NCBI RefSeq assembly: GCF_038502225.1 | Contig: NC_091346.1 | Coordinates: 9,199,293 to 9,263,292, forward strand | DNA length: 64,000 bases | Direction: 5' to 3' | Source of the DNA: Cherax quadricarinatus | Taxonomy: Eukaryota > Arthropoda > Malacostraca > Decapoda > Parastacidae | Part shown: piece after piece, positions 23,261 through 34,100 of the stretch | Numbering within the stretch: the stretch's first letter is position 1 | Layout: each line of letters starts with the position of its first letter | Program-made: the position numbers and the translations under genes | Notes under the pieces: generated by a model | Database searches by the model: none | What the model was told of the DNA's origin: nothing | The model's input: only the letters and a program-made list of their open reading frames with translations

Positions 23261-23750
23261 CTGCTGGCCTATAAATTTTTGATTTCTTCTCCTACATTAC
23301 GGGATCTTCTTCCATAAGCAGAATTAAAATTCGTAATTTCTGCACAGTCAAAAAAGCATACAAGCTCTTCTAACATGATGTCTCTGGACCAATCGCAAAA
23401 TAATATTATTCCATAAGACAACAGTTAACTTTGTAAATAAGAACGGGGGATTGAAGTCAAGAGTTCTTTCCTGTGATCCATTTGAAGAAAGATTATCTTC
23501 AAATGGGCATATAGTTTCTCATCAATAATTAAGACTTATGAGTATGTCTTCCTGGGTGTCACGTCTCTGAACTTAAACTGTAACTTAAAATACTCAGGCA
23601 AACAGAAGATATGTGGCAATTGTTATTGTTATAGTGTTTAGCGACGTTAATGTTGATAGTGTTTTCTACGATGGTTTTGCTCTTTATCGTGGTGTTTATA
23701 CCAATGTGTTTGAGGTACATTTTAAAAACGCTGCCTATAATCATGGTGGC

Positions 23751-23990
23751 ATGTTATGATGTTAAACGATGATGTTATGGTGTTAAACGATGATGTTATG
23801 GTGTTAAACGATGATGTTATGGTGTTAAACAATGATATTATGGTGTTAAACGATGATATTATGGTGTTAAGCGATGATGTTATGGTGTTAAACGATGATA
23901 TGATGTTAAACGATGATGTTTTGGTGTTAAACGATGATGTTATGGTGTTAAACGATGATATTATGGTGTTAAACGATGATGTTATGCGAT
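23751..23990. repeat. 21-bp satellite, about 11 units
   Basis: The unit is GATGATGTTATGGTGTTAAAC with ATATTATGG and 15-bp variants. The plus-strand 88-codon frame over it (NDDVMVL repeats) is a by-product. Confidence 0.95.
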
Positions 23991-24156
23991 GTTTGAAATT
24001 ACTTTTCCGTCTAATTGTGTAATGGGATGGTGATTATACTCATGGCAAAATGTGATAGTGATGTGTAATTTTTATAGTGATGGTGACATTCGATAATGTG
24101 TGATCCTTCACATAGCAGTGGTTTTATGTGATCATTCAAATAGCGATGTTGATATA

Positions 24157-24655
24157 CCCAGGATTACCACAGAGTCTGTAACCCAGGGTTACCACAGTTT
24201 GTAACCCAGGGTTACCACAGTTAGTAACCCAGGGTTATCACAGTTAGTAACCCAGGGTTATCACAGTTAGTAACCCAGGGTTACCACAGTTAGTAACCCA
24301 GGGTTACCACAGTTAGTAACCCAGGGTTACCACAGAGTCTGTAACCCAGGGTTACTACAGTTTGTAACCCAGGGTTACCACAGTTTGTAACCCAGGGTTA
24401 CCACAGTTTGTAACCCAGGGTTGCCACAGTTTGTAACCCAGGGTTACCACAGTTAGTAACCCAGGGCTACCACAGTTAGTAACCCAGGATTACCATTGTT
24501 TGTAACCCAGGGTTACCACAGAGTCTGTAACCCAGGGTTACCACAGTTTGTAACCCAGGGTTACCACAGAGTCTGTAACCCAGAGTTACCACAGAGAGTC
24601 TGTAACCCAGAGTTACCACAGTTTGTAACCCAGGGTTACCACAGACAGTTTATAA
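24157..24655. repeat. 23-bp satellite with internal palindrome, about 21 units
   Basis: The unit is GTAACCCAGGGTTACCACAGTTA, with GAGTCT and TTT variants after CACA. Each unit contains GTAACCC-A-GGGTTAC, a 7-bp stem on a single-base centre, so single strands can form a string of hairpins. Confidence 0.95.
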
Positions 24656-24732
24656 CCGTCAAATTAACCACTAAAGTTCACCTGGTCCACATGGCAGGTT
24701 CCCAAAGGTTAAAATATTTCAAACAGTATTAG

Positions 24733-25390
24733 CCATGAAGCACAAAAAAATAATAATGCGGTACATATTCTAGTCTGACCTGAGCTTTTAAAAATCTTAA
24801 AAATCGTATTGAGTTACTTGCCAGAGTAATGTATTATTTTCCACAATTCTTAACCCATGTGGAAACATTTCTGGAGATGAAGAAATGTTCAGTGCAAGAA
24901 AAACATTCATGTGGAAGAGAAAATATTTGTAGGGATAGATAACTAATTAATGGCAGACAAAATATTTCTTTGGACGTCAGGAAAGTTATCGATGTTTGAG
25001 GAAAAAATAACATGTGGATGTCAGCAGTGACTGATGTCATTTACAGTGAAAGTTCCACAAATGATCATTGTATGTCAATAATGATAGGGAGTTACATTTG
25101 TAGTTCCAATAAATACATTGGATGTCAGCGACAGTTACATTGTTTACATTGTATTAAGTATTTAATTACGTTAGTGTAATAAATCATTACTTTCATTACT
25201 TACAATTAAATATTTGCTTCCATTTTTAATAAACTGTGAATAGAATTTTATGTGGTTAACAAAAATATTTCTAAATTAATCACTCTCTTTCTTATCTTTT
25301 TGAAGGGAATCCAACTCTCTCTGTGCCGCCTTCTATATTTTTTTCTGTATATTTATTTCTACAAGTACGTGTACAAGGTATATATGTCTG
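24733..25390. other. Unassigned AT-rich sequence
   Basis: No gene, satellite or recognised element. Confidence 0.4.
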
Positions 25391-25394
25391 GCTG

Positions 25395-25530
25395 ACATCA
25401 ATGACATGCTGAGCATTTCGGGCAAATTAGGTCAATTTTGTCCCGGGATGCGACCCACACCAGTCTACTAACACCCAGGTACCCATTTTACTAATGGGTG
25501 AACAGGGACAACCGGTGTAATTAAATACAA
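25395..25530 (-). mobile_element. SINE body fragment
   Basis: Minus-strand copy of the body of the tRNA-derived SINE: GGGATGCGACCCACACCAGT and CCAGGTACCCATTTTACTAATGGGTGAACAGGGACA (plus-strand reading). It pairs with 16430-16500. The tRNA head is missing. Confidence 0.65.
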
Positions 25531-25823
25531 TTAAATACAATTAAACAAAACAACGGCAGCTTCACCATCTCCGAAGTCTTAGCAAGAATCCTCCTGAAAA
25601 CCGTAAACCCTGCCATCACATAGTCTCTCCTGTTATACTACACAAAGCACATTACAGAGTGAACACTGAAACAAGCTGCCTCTTTCCAGTCTATATTTGT
25701 CCAACCTATTTTTATGTTACCCAAGTAATAGCTTTTATATCCTTTTACTCTTGTACGAATTAATTGCTCTATCATATTGTATTACTTTTGTAACTACCAC
25801 TACTACTACTACTACTACCACTA

Positions 25824-26561
25824 GTGAACATCGAAATGTTACCTGAAAAATGGCAGATGAAGATTAATGTGGATAAGTGTAAGGTACTTGCCCTTGGTAA
25901 TGAAAATAACCCTCGAAGCTATAATGTAGGTGAAGTAGAGCTTGGTCATACAGAATGTGAAAAGGACTTGGGAGTCATGGTAAGCAGAAATCTAAAGCCA
26001 AGACAGCAGTGCCTTAGTGTGCGCAACAAGGCCAACAGATTACTTGGATTTATCTCAAGAAGTATAAGTAACAGAAGTCCAAAAGTTATTTTACAGCTCT
26101 ATACATCACTAGTGAGGCCTCATTTAGATTATGCTGCTCAGTTTTGGTCCCCTTACTACAGGATGGACATAGACTTATTAGAGAACATACAGAGAAGAAT
26201 GACTAAAAGGATTTACTGTGTAAGGAACCTCCCGTATGAAGACAGACTTAAAGCCTTAAATCTCCACTCTCTGGAGAGGCGTAGAATGAGGGGAGATATC
26301 ATTGAAGTGTATAAGTGGATGACGGGCATAAACAAGGGAGACATTAATAAAGTGCTGAGGGTGTCGAACCAGGTAAGAACCAGGAATAATGGATTTAAGT
26401 TGGATAAATTTAGATTTAGAAAGGACATAGGTAAGTACTGGTTTTCTAACAGAGTTGTAGATGCGTGGAACAGTCTTCCCAGTGGTGTGATAGAGGCTAG
26501 GACCTTGGGTAGCTTTAAGAAGAGACTGGACAAATATGTGAGTGGGAGGGGCTGGGTTTGA
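25824..26561 (+). CDS. CR1-like LINE ORF2 C-terminal fragment, open
   Basis: 245 codons, uninterrupted, starting just downstream of where the RT FADD motif would be. WQMKINVDKCKVLALG corresponds to the end of the RT palm. CEKDLGVMVSRNLKPRQQC and YAAQFWSPYYRMD (C-terminal domain) follow. The first few residues derive from the insertion junction after a (CTA)n tract. It cannot polymerise because the catalytic blocks are absent. Confidence 0.85.
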   Translation: MNIEMLPEKWQMKINVDKCKVLALGNENNPRSYNVGEVELGHTECEKDLGVMVSRNLKPRQQCLSVRNKANRLLGFISRSISNRSPKVILQLYTSLVRPHLDYAAQFWSPYYRMDIDLLENIQRRMTKRIYCVRNLPYEDRLKALNLHSLERRRMRGDIIEVYKWMTGINKGDINKVLRVSNQVRTRNNGFKLDKFRFRKDIGKYWFSNRVVDAWNSLPSGVIEARTLGSFKKRLDKYVSGRGWV

Positions 26562-26700
26562 TTGGTGTCAAGGGGTACGGGAGTTGTTTCTTGAGTGGCT
26601 TTGGGTGGATGTCGTTTTGATGGGGACCTGCCTCGTGTGGGCCGGTGGGCCTTCTGCAGTGTTCCTGCATTCTTGTGTTCTTGTGTTCTTGTGTTTCACC
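25826..26700 (+). mobile_element. CR1-like LINE, third subfamily, 5'-truncated
   Basis: It retains the C-terminal 245 codons of ORF2 and a 3' UTR, ending with CTTGTGTTCTTGTGTTCTTGTG, an 8-bp TTCTTGTG tail. The protein differs from both other LINE subfamilies in the window. The tail runs straight into a tRNA-like SINE head. Confidence 0.88.
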
Positions 26701-26770
26701 CTTGCCGGGAATCGAACCCGGACCCTCACCGTGTGAAGCGAGAGCTTTGCCTATCAGGCCACGAGCCTAA
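26698..26770 (-). mobile_element. tRNA(Val)-like SINE head
   Basis: The minus strand reads a tRNA-like sequence: an anticodon-type stem-loop CUCGC-UUCACAC-GGUGAG (CAC anticodon) and a T-arm CCGGG-TTCGATT-CCCGG with B box GGTTCGATTCC. The acceptor ends do not pair, so it is a SINE head or pseudo-tRNA and not a functional gene. Confidence 0.7.
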
Positions 26771-26774
26771 TTGT

Positions 26775-27765
26775 CTGCCCTTCCTTCTCTATTCTTCCTT
26801 ATATTCTTCCCTCTTTCTTTCTCTCCCACTCTGTCTCATTCACACTTTACACCTCACCATTCCTGCCTGTCTCTTCATCACTACTTCTCATTTACCATTT
26901 CGTGTTTTTCTTTCTCATAATTAGCATCCTTCTCTTTATACTTAACCTTCTTTCTCATCACATATATTTAGCTATTTCTTCCTTTTTTGTCATATTCTCT
27001 TAACCTGTCTTCTTCTCCCTCCCTCTCCTCTTCCAATCTCTCCTATTCTCTCCTCCAGCCTCCTGTTTTCCATCCCTCCACTGCTTCTACCTCCTATCCT
27101 TCCATTACATCCTCTTCTTCTCTTCCACCCTCCCCTATTATTTTATCCTCATCCTCAACACCTTTTTCTACTTTTCAGTCTTCTCCTACTCTCCACTCCT
27201 CTCGTCTATCCTCTCTTCCTCTTCTGCCAACTACTACTCCCATCCATTCCTCTCCCACTCTCTCTCTCTCACTTCTCCCCCTCTCCTACTATCCCATCCT
27301 CTTCTAGTCTTCCAAACTTGTCAACTCTTCCCCCTTTACCTTCTCACCCTCTCATTTCTCCCACAGTTTCTATTCCTCTATCCACTTTCTCGTCTTCCCC
27401 TACTCTATCACCCTTTCCTATTCTCCTGTCCTCTCCTACTCATCGTCCTCTCCTCCCAGCTTCTCATTTTACATCCTCTCCTTCCACACACTCATCCTCT
27501 CAGTCCATTTTCTGTTATTCCAGAAACTCTTCTTTCGTAATCTCTTTTTCTTCCTCAGTATTTCACTCTCTCCTATTCCACCTTTACTCACTCACTTCCC
27601 ATCTCTCCTACCCTCTTTCTCTCCCGCCTCCTCTCCTTTCCGACTTCTACTTCTCCACCTTCTATACGTCCACTTTCTTCTCCTTTTTACCCTCTCCTCT
27701 CTCTCACGCCTTCTCCAACTTTCACCCATTTATCAATCCCACTGTCACAATAATATAAGTTACAG
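26775..27765. repeat. Pyrimidine-rich low-complexity tract
   Basis: Nearly 1 kb of TCTCC/CTCTT-rich plus strand. Scattered pieces such as CCTCTCCTACTATCCCATCC equal the reverse complement of the 18-bp minisatellite unit. It may be an old, diverged relative of that array or of the purine-rich arm at 6660-6990. Confidence 0.65.
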
Positions 27766-28410
27766 CAGTTAGTGCACTCAAGCTGACACTGAAGGTAAGG
27801 GTTTATAGAAGCCAGGTAGTGTACAAATGCATTATACTTCCTAACTGTCCACAACATTATGGGCAATAAATCGCTACACTAACACGAGTCACTGCCCCAG
27901 GTAAAAGCCATCCGGGACAGCACAAAATATTACCACTGGTATCCTGCACCAGCGCTACCACTAATCACCTGGGATAACATAGAGAGCCCTGCAAGTGTTG
28001 AGAAATAAACTTGCCTACAGATATGAAAGTGCCAGGAAATGTATTTAAACGACTGTCCTAAAGGGCAAACTAAGAAGTAATAACACTAATCCTAGAACCC
28101 ATCCTAGGACACGCCAGACAATTCCTAGAACCCACCAAGAAATCCCTAGGACTCATCAGGCAATTCCTAAAACTAAACAAGTAAAACATTTGTAAATAAC
28201 TCAGGATAATCAACAAGGCGTCTTCCTCCAGGACAAAATAGCGGGACTGACCCAACAGACTAAGTGCATAACACCCCATCATTACTTCGAGTTGAATCCC
28301 AAAGTGATTGAACACTTTCAGATATATATATTTACAATGGTAAGCCTCATTATCCCCATAATTTGTTCCAGCTAGTATCAGTATTCTGGGATTAGTAAAA
28401 AACATCTTAC
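27766..28410. other. Unassigned; short degenerate CCTAGGACTCAT-type tandem
   Basis: Between 28086 and 28165 there are about four diverged units of CCTAGAACCCATCCTAGGA/CCTAGGACTCATCAGGCAATT type. Otherwise nothing is recognised. Confidence 0.4.
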
Positions 28411-28469
28411 CCAGGTGGGTGACAGGAAGGCTCTCGCAGAAAACACCGTGGAGACACCAGGCAAACAAG

Positions 28470-28600
28470 CCACCTGGCGAAGTCACCTGGCGAATAAGCC
28501 ACCTGTAGCTAAGAAGTCACCTGGCGAAGAAATCACCTGTGGCGAAGAAGCCACCAGTGATGAAGTCACCTGGCGAAGAAGCCACAAAGGAACCACCTGG
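28470..28600 (+). repeat. Degenerate minisatellite (GAAGTCACCTGGCGAA)
   Basis: About eight diverged units of 15-18 bp containing CACCTGGCGAA and GAAGCCAC. The 79-codon frame across it is not supported as a gene. Confidence 0.7.
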
Positions 28601-28649
28601 CCTGATCTCCAATCCTACAGCCAAAATAAAGGTTTAGATGAAAGACAAG

Positions 28650-31090
28650 AATAGTGTTGCAAAGTCAATTTTTCACAATGTCCACACAACTGACATCTTT
28701 GCACAAATTAGGGTAAAAAAAAAGTCAGGGTCAAGAGGGCATAAAAAAAATTTGATAAACGAGCACTATGACTTCCAGGAAGAAACTGACATAATCCAGT
28801 TAGTAGGGTTATGTGATGCTTGGATTCCGAGTGAATTATCAGTTTTTGGGTCATAAGAGTTGTCAAAAAAACAACAGTGAGTGCCATCAGGTGTTGATCA
28901 GTTTGTCTCTCTGGAATTTTGTACCTTAGGGTTGAAACCCTTTAAGTCCTTTTACGAGTTATGAGCCTCGACGTAGATATCAAGTGCATCATTGACTTAT
29001 TTAGCAATATGCAAGTAAGAACTAACTGGTTATGGGATGGCAGTCACGGACAGTGAAATCTCTTAGAGATAAATATTCCTGTTCAGCTCCTACACTATCC
29101 ATCAAGAAATTCAAGACTCGGAAAAGCTGGAATCTGGCTAAAATTCTGGCTATAGTTTAAAGTGGCATAATGAAGTATCATCCTGTAAGAGACTCACGTC
29201 TTTTGGAAAGCCTTAAGAGTAGCCTTCAAATTACCGTATTAACGTTCAAAACAGTACCATAGAAAAGCAGGATTCTGGCAACGTATAACAGGACGAGATG
29301 ATCTTGTGTGAGTGGAGAGAAGTTTGTTATCATGACTCCAGTGTTGAGCTCTGAAATAATACATCTACTTTCTGTTTACCAAACTCAAGTTTCTTTTGTT
29401 CCATCTTAAAAATTTAAGTTTCAATGAATGTTTAAATTTAAGTTTCTTTTCTTCAAAGATCTTTGTTGAACACCTTACAGTATATCCTTCACTCCTAGAC
29501 ATAACTTTTTAGCCGGTGCTCTACCCTCTCTTTTAACTCTTTCATGCTCTGTCCTATCCTCCCCTTCTATTCTTTCTCTCTTTCTTCTTCCTTTCTTCTC
29601 TTATTAAAAGATCTTGAAAATTTCAGGAAATTTTCAGTACGACCCATCTGGATGTTTCAAACCAGAACGTATATTCATCCACCATGACAGATACCAGTAA
29701 ACTACTGATACACACAAGCAGATACTAAGAAGGACACATCGTAAAAAATGTCGATAATCACCAAAATTAAATTATCTTAGAGGGAACTATGTCCTAATCC
29801 AAAATAAAAAATGATGGGGGAGGGGGGGGGGGCTCTTACCATCTATGCAAAGATAAAGACTGTTCAAGAACAATTACTTCGATATATAACATATATTCGG
29901 AGAATCCCGTGTCTCTAGCATCAATTCCTCTATACCGGAACAAGCCTAAATCTGGTAGGAAAAAAGGTGCACAAATACCGTTACCTGAACACAAAAATAA
30001 AAGTTCACTCACTACTTTTCTGAATACCTGTAACCTGAAGGTAACTACTGCAGGAAGTGACAACCCATTAGTTAATGTACAGATGTGCTGTCTCAGGTTC
30101 ATCAACTCGAAGTATTCTGGCAAGGTCGCCAGTATAAATGAAAATGTTTCACAGACAATTCCCCAGTTTTCATGAAAATAAAACAGGAAAACTGATATCA
30201 AGGAAGTATAAACAGGTGAAAACCTTAAAGAGGCATAAAATTTCTGTGAAGTGTACTTGAAAATAAAACGAAAAACACGTGAAATAGAGCCTAAATGAAT
30301 CAAACAATAAGAGAGCAAAACAGAAACTGAAAGCGAGAATCAAAGCTAACAAATAAATACATCAGTTTCCCCAGCATGAAACAGTTCAGTCAAAGGTACT
30401 GAAGTACTTCTATTGTACTCTGAGGCTCAGAGTGAATTATGGAGAAAAGAGAAGACAGAAGTTGAAGATTCGAACACCATATACTGAAGACCTAGAGAGT
30501 TACACCCGTGGAAGAATATGTCTTAGCCATAATGAATGCACATCAACACAAACTCTAGTACAATATAACAGCAGGTGAACCATTGATGATAAGACGAACT
30601 AGAGAGACTGAGATCTGGCTACTTACAGAGGTAACGAGATGACAAGGAAAGTCCAGAATGACAGACTAGCAAAATTAAATAGCGATTGCTTCCACAGATA
30701 TGTATAAGCAAATGGAGTATAAGAATTCAAGTCCCTAAAGGTTTCTCTGGCCCACACAAACACTCGCGGACTAGCGCAAGAAACAAGCAAGTTACCACCT
30801 TGACAAGTGGTTTACTTAATAAGCACAGGAACTTTAAAGACAAAAGTGTGAAGACAAAATTTGGTTTAAAGTTAGAAGATGAGAGACCCAAAAATTCTAG
30901 AAAGATAGATGTAAGATTCAAGAAAAAACAGACAACTTCAAAAAGTAATCAAAAACACACCGAGGAATGTTTACCTGTGAGTGTTGGAGCCACGTAGTGA
31001 AGTGACTTGATGTGAGTTACTGTTCCTCACGTCACTAACCCAGAGTGAAGTGTAAAGAGAAGCTGGATGCTGATCCTTGAGTCCGTATTC
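28650..31090. other. Unassigned sequence
   Basis: No repeat arrays. A poly-G run lies at 29817-29832. A 160-codon minus frame (29836-30318) overlaps an 88-codon plus frame, and there is a 103-codon Lys/Ser-rich plus frame at 30686-30997. None has a recognisable domain or clear splice context. An exon of an unknown gene cannot be excluded for the last. Confidence 0.35.
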
Positions 31091-31111
31091 CACTGTAACA
31101 CAAATTTCACT

Positions 31112-34100
31112 TTAACCTCCCATCCCCCCACAGTCACACTCACCTCTCCACAGTCACTCTAACCCCACAGCCTCACCCCCGACAGTCACTCTCACCCCTC
31201 ACACTCACTTTCACCCCCCCACATTCACTCTCACCTATCACATTCACTCTCATCCATCACAGTCACTTTCACTCCCCTCCCACAGCCACTCTCATCCCCA
31301 AAGTCACTCTCCCCTTCCCACAGTCACTCTCACTCACTCTCCCACAGTCACTCTCACTCCCCTCCCACAGTCACTTTCACTCCCCCTCCCACAGTCACTC
31401 TCACTCCCCCTCCCACAGTCACTCTTACTCCCCCTCCCACAGTCACTCTCACTCCCCCTCCCACAGTCGCTCTCACTCCCCCTCCCACAGTCACTCTCAC
31501 TCCCCCTCCCACAGTCACTCTCACTACCCTCCCACAGTCACTCTCACTCCCCTCCCACAGTCACTCTCACTCCCCCTCCCACAGTCACTCTCACTCCTCC
31601 TCCCACAGTCACTCTCACTCCCCCTCCCACAGCCACTCTCACTACCCTCCCACAGTCACTCTCACTCCCCTCCCACAGTCACTCTCACTCCCCCTCCCAC
31701 AGTCACTCTCACTCCTCCTCCCACAGTCACTCTCACTCCCCCTCCCACAGTCACTCTCACTCCCCCTCCCACAGTCACTCTCACTACCCTCCCACAGTCA
31801 CTTTCATTCCCCCTCCCACAGTCTCTCTCACTCCCCCTCCCACAGTCACTCTCACTCGCCCTCCCACAGTCACTCTCACTCCTCCTCCCACAGTCACTCT
31901 CACTCCCCCTCCCACAGCCACTCTCACTACCCTCCCACAGTCACTTTCACTCCCCCTCCCACAGTCACTCTCACTCCCCCTCCCACAGTCACTCTCACTC
32001 CTCCTTACACAGTCACTCTCACTCCCCCTCCCACAGTCACTCTCACTCCCCCTCCCACAGTCACTCTCACTACCCTCCCACAGTCACTTTCATTCCCCCT
32101 CCCACAGTCACTCTCACTCCCCCTTCCACAGTCACTCTCACTCCCCATCCCACAGTCACTCTCACTCCCTCTCCCACGGTCACTCTCACTCCCCTCCCAC
32201 AGTCACTCTCACTCCCCCTCCCACAGTCACTCTCCCTCCCCCTCCCACAGTCACTTTCATTCCCCCTCCCACAGTCACTCTCACTCCCCCTCCCACAGTC
32301 ACTCTCACTCCCCCTCCCACAGTCACTCTCACTCCCCCTTCCACAGTCACTTTCACTCCCCATCTCACAGTCACCCTCACTCCCCCTCCCACAGTCACTC
32401 TCACTCCCCCTCCCACAGTCACTCTCACTCCCCTCCCACAGTCACTCTCACTCCCCCTCCCACAGTCACTCTCACTCCCAATCCCACAGTCACTCTCACT
32501 CTCCCTCCTACAGTCACTCACTCCCCCTCCCACAGTCACTCTCACTCCCCCTCCCACAGTCACTTTCACTCCCACTCCCACAGTCACTCTCACTCCTCCC
32601 ACAGTCACTCTTACTCCCCCTCCCACAGTCACTCTCACTCCCCCTCCCACAGTCGCTCTCACTCCCCCTCCCACAGTCACTCTCACTCCCCCTCCCACAG
32701 TCACTCTCACTACCCTCCCACAGTCACTTTCACTCCCACTCCCACAGTCACTCTCACTCCCATTCCCACAGTCACTCTCACTCCTCCTACCACAGTCACT
32801 CTCACTCCCCCTCCCACAGCCACTCTCACTACCCTCCCACAGTCACTTTCACTCCCGCTCCCACAGTCACTCTCACTCCCCCTCCCACAGTCACTCTCAC
32901 TCCTCCTTCCACAGTCACTCTCACTCCCCCTCCCACAGTCACTCTCACTCCTCTCCCACAGTCACTCTCACTCCTCCTCCCACAGCCACTCTCACTCCCC
33001 CTCCCACAGTCACTCTCACTACCCTCCCACAGTCACTTTCATTCCCCCTCCCACAGTCACTCTCACTCCACCGTCCACAGTCACTCTCACTCCCCCTTCC
33101 ACAGTCACTCTCACTCCCTCTCCCACGGTCACTCTCACTCCCCTCCCACAGTCACTCTCACTCCCCCTCCCACAGTCACTCTCACTCCCCTCCCACAGTC
33201 ACTCTCACTCCCCCTCCCACAGTCACTCTCACTCCCAATCCCACAGTCACTCTCACTCCCCCTCCCACAGTCACTCACTCCCTCTCCCACAGTCACTCTC
33301 ACTCCCCCTCCCACAGTCACTTTCACTCTCCTTCCCACAGTCACTCTCACTCCTCCCACAGTCACTCTCACTCCCCTCCCACAGTCACTTTCACTCCCCT
33401 TCCACAGTCACTCTCACTCCCCTCCCACAGTCACTCTCACTCCCCCTCTCACAGTCACTCTCACTCCCTCTCCCACTGTCACTCTCACTCCCCTCCCACA
33501 GTCACTCTCACTCCCCCTCCCACAGTCACTCCCACTCCCTTTCCCACAGTCACTCCCACTCCCCCTCCCACAGTCACTCTCACTCCCCCTCCCACAGTCA
33601 CTCTCACTCCCCCTCCCACAGTCACTCTCACTACCCCTCCCTCAGTCATTCTCACTCCCCCTCCCACAGTCACTCTCACTCCCCCTCCCACAGTCACTCT
33701 CACTCCCCCTCCCACAGTCACTCTCCCTCCCCCTCCCACAGTCACACTCACTCCCCTCCCACAGTCACTTTCACTCCCCCTCCCACAGTCACTCTCTCTC
33801 CCCCTCCCACAATCACTCTCACTCCCCCTTCCACAATCACTCTCACTCCCCCTCCCACAGTCACTCACACTCCCCCTCCCACATTCACTTTCACTCCCCC
33901 TCCCACATTCACTCTCACTCCTCCTCCCACAGTCACTCTCACTCCCCCTCCCACAGTCACTCTCACTCCCCCTCCCAAAGTCACTCTCACTCCCCTCCCA
34001 CAGTCACTTTCACTCCCCCTCCCACAGTCACTCTCTCTCCCCCTCCCACAGTCACTCTCACTCCCCTTCCCACAGTCACTCTCACTCCCCCTCCCACAAT

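Noticed and set aside
23751..23990. Asp/Val-rich 88-codon coding sequence
   Set aside because: It is a 21-bp tandem repeat in frame, with no flanking coding signal.
26698..26770. Functional tRNA-Val gene
   Set aside because: The anticodon and T arms fold, but acceptor arms do not pair and the D arm is poor; it fits a SINE head.
29836..30318. 160-codon minus-strand frame
   Set aside because: Hydrophobic, overlaps an equally plausible opposite frame, no domain or family recognised.
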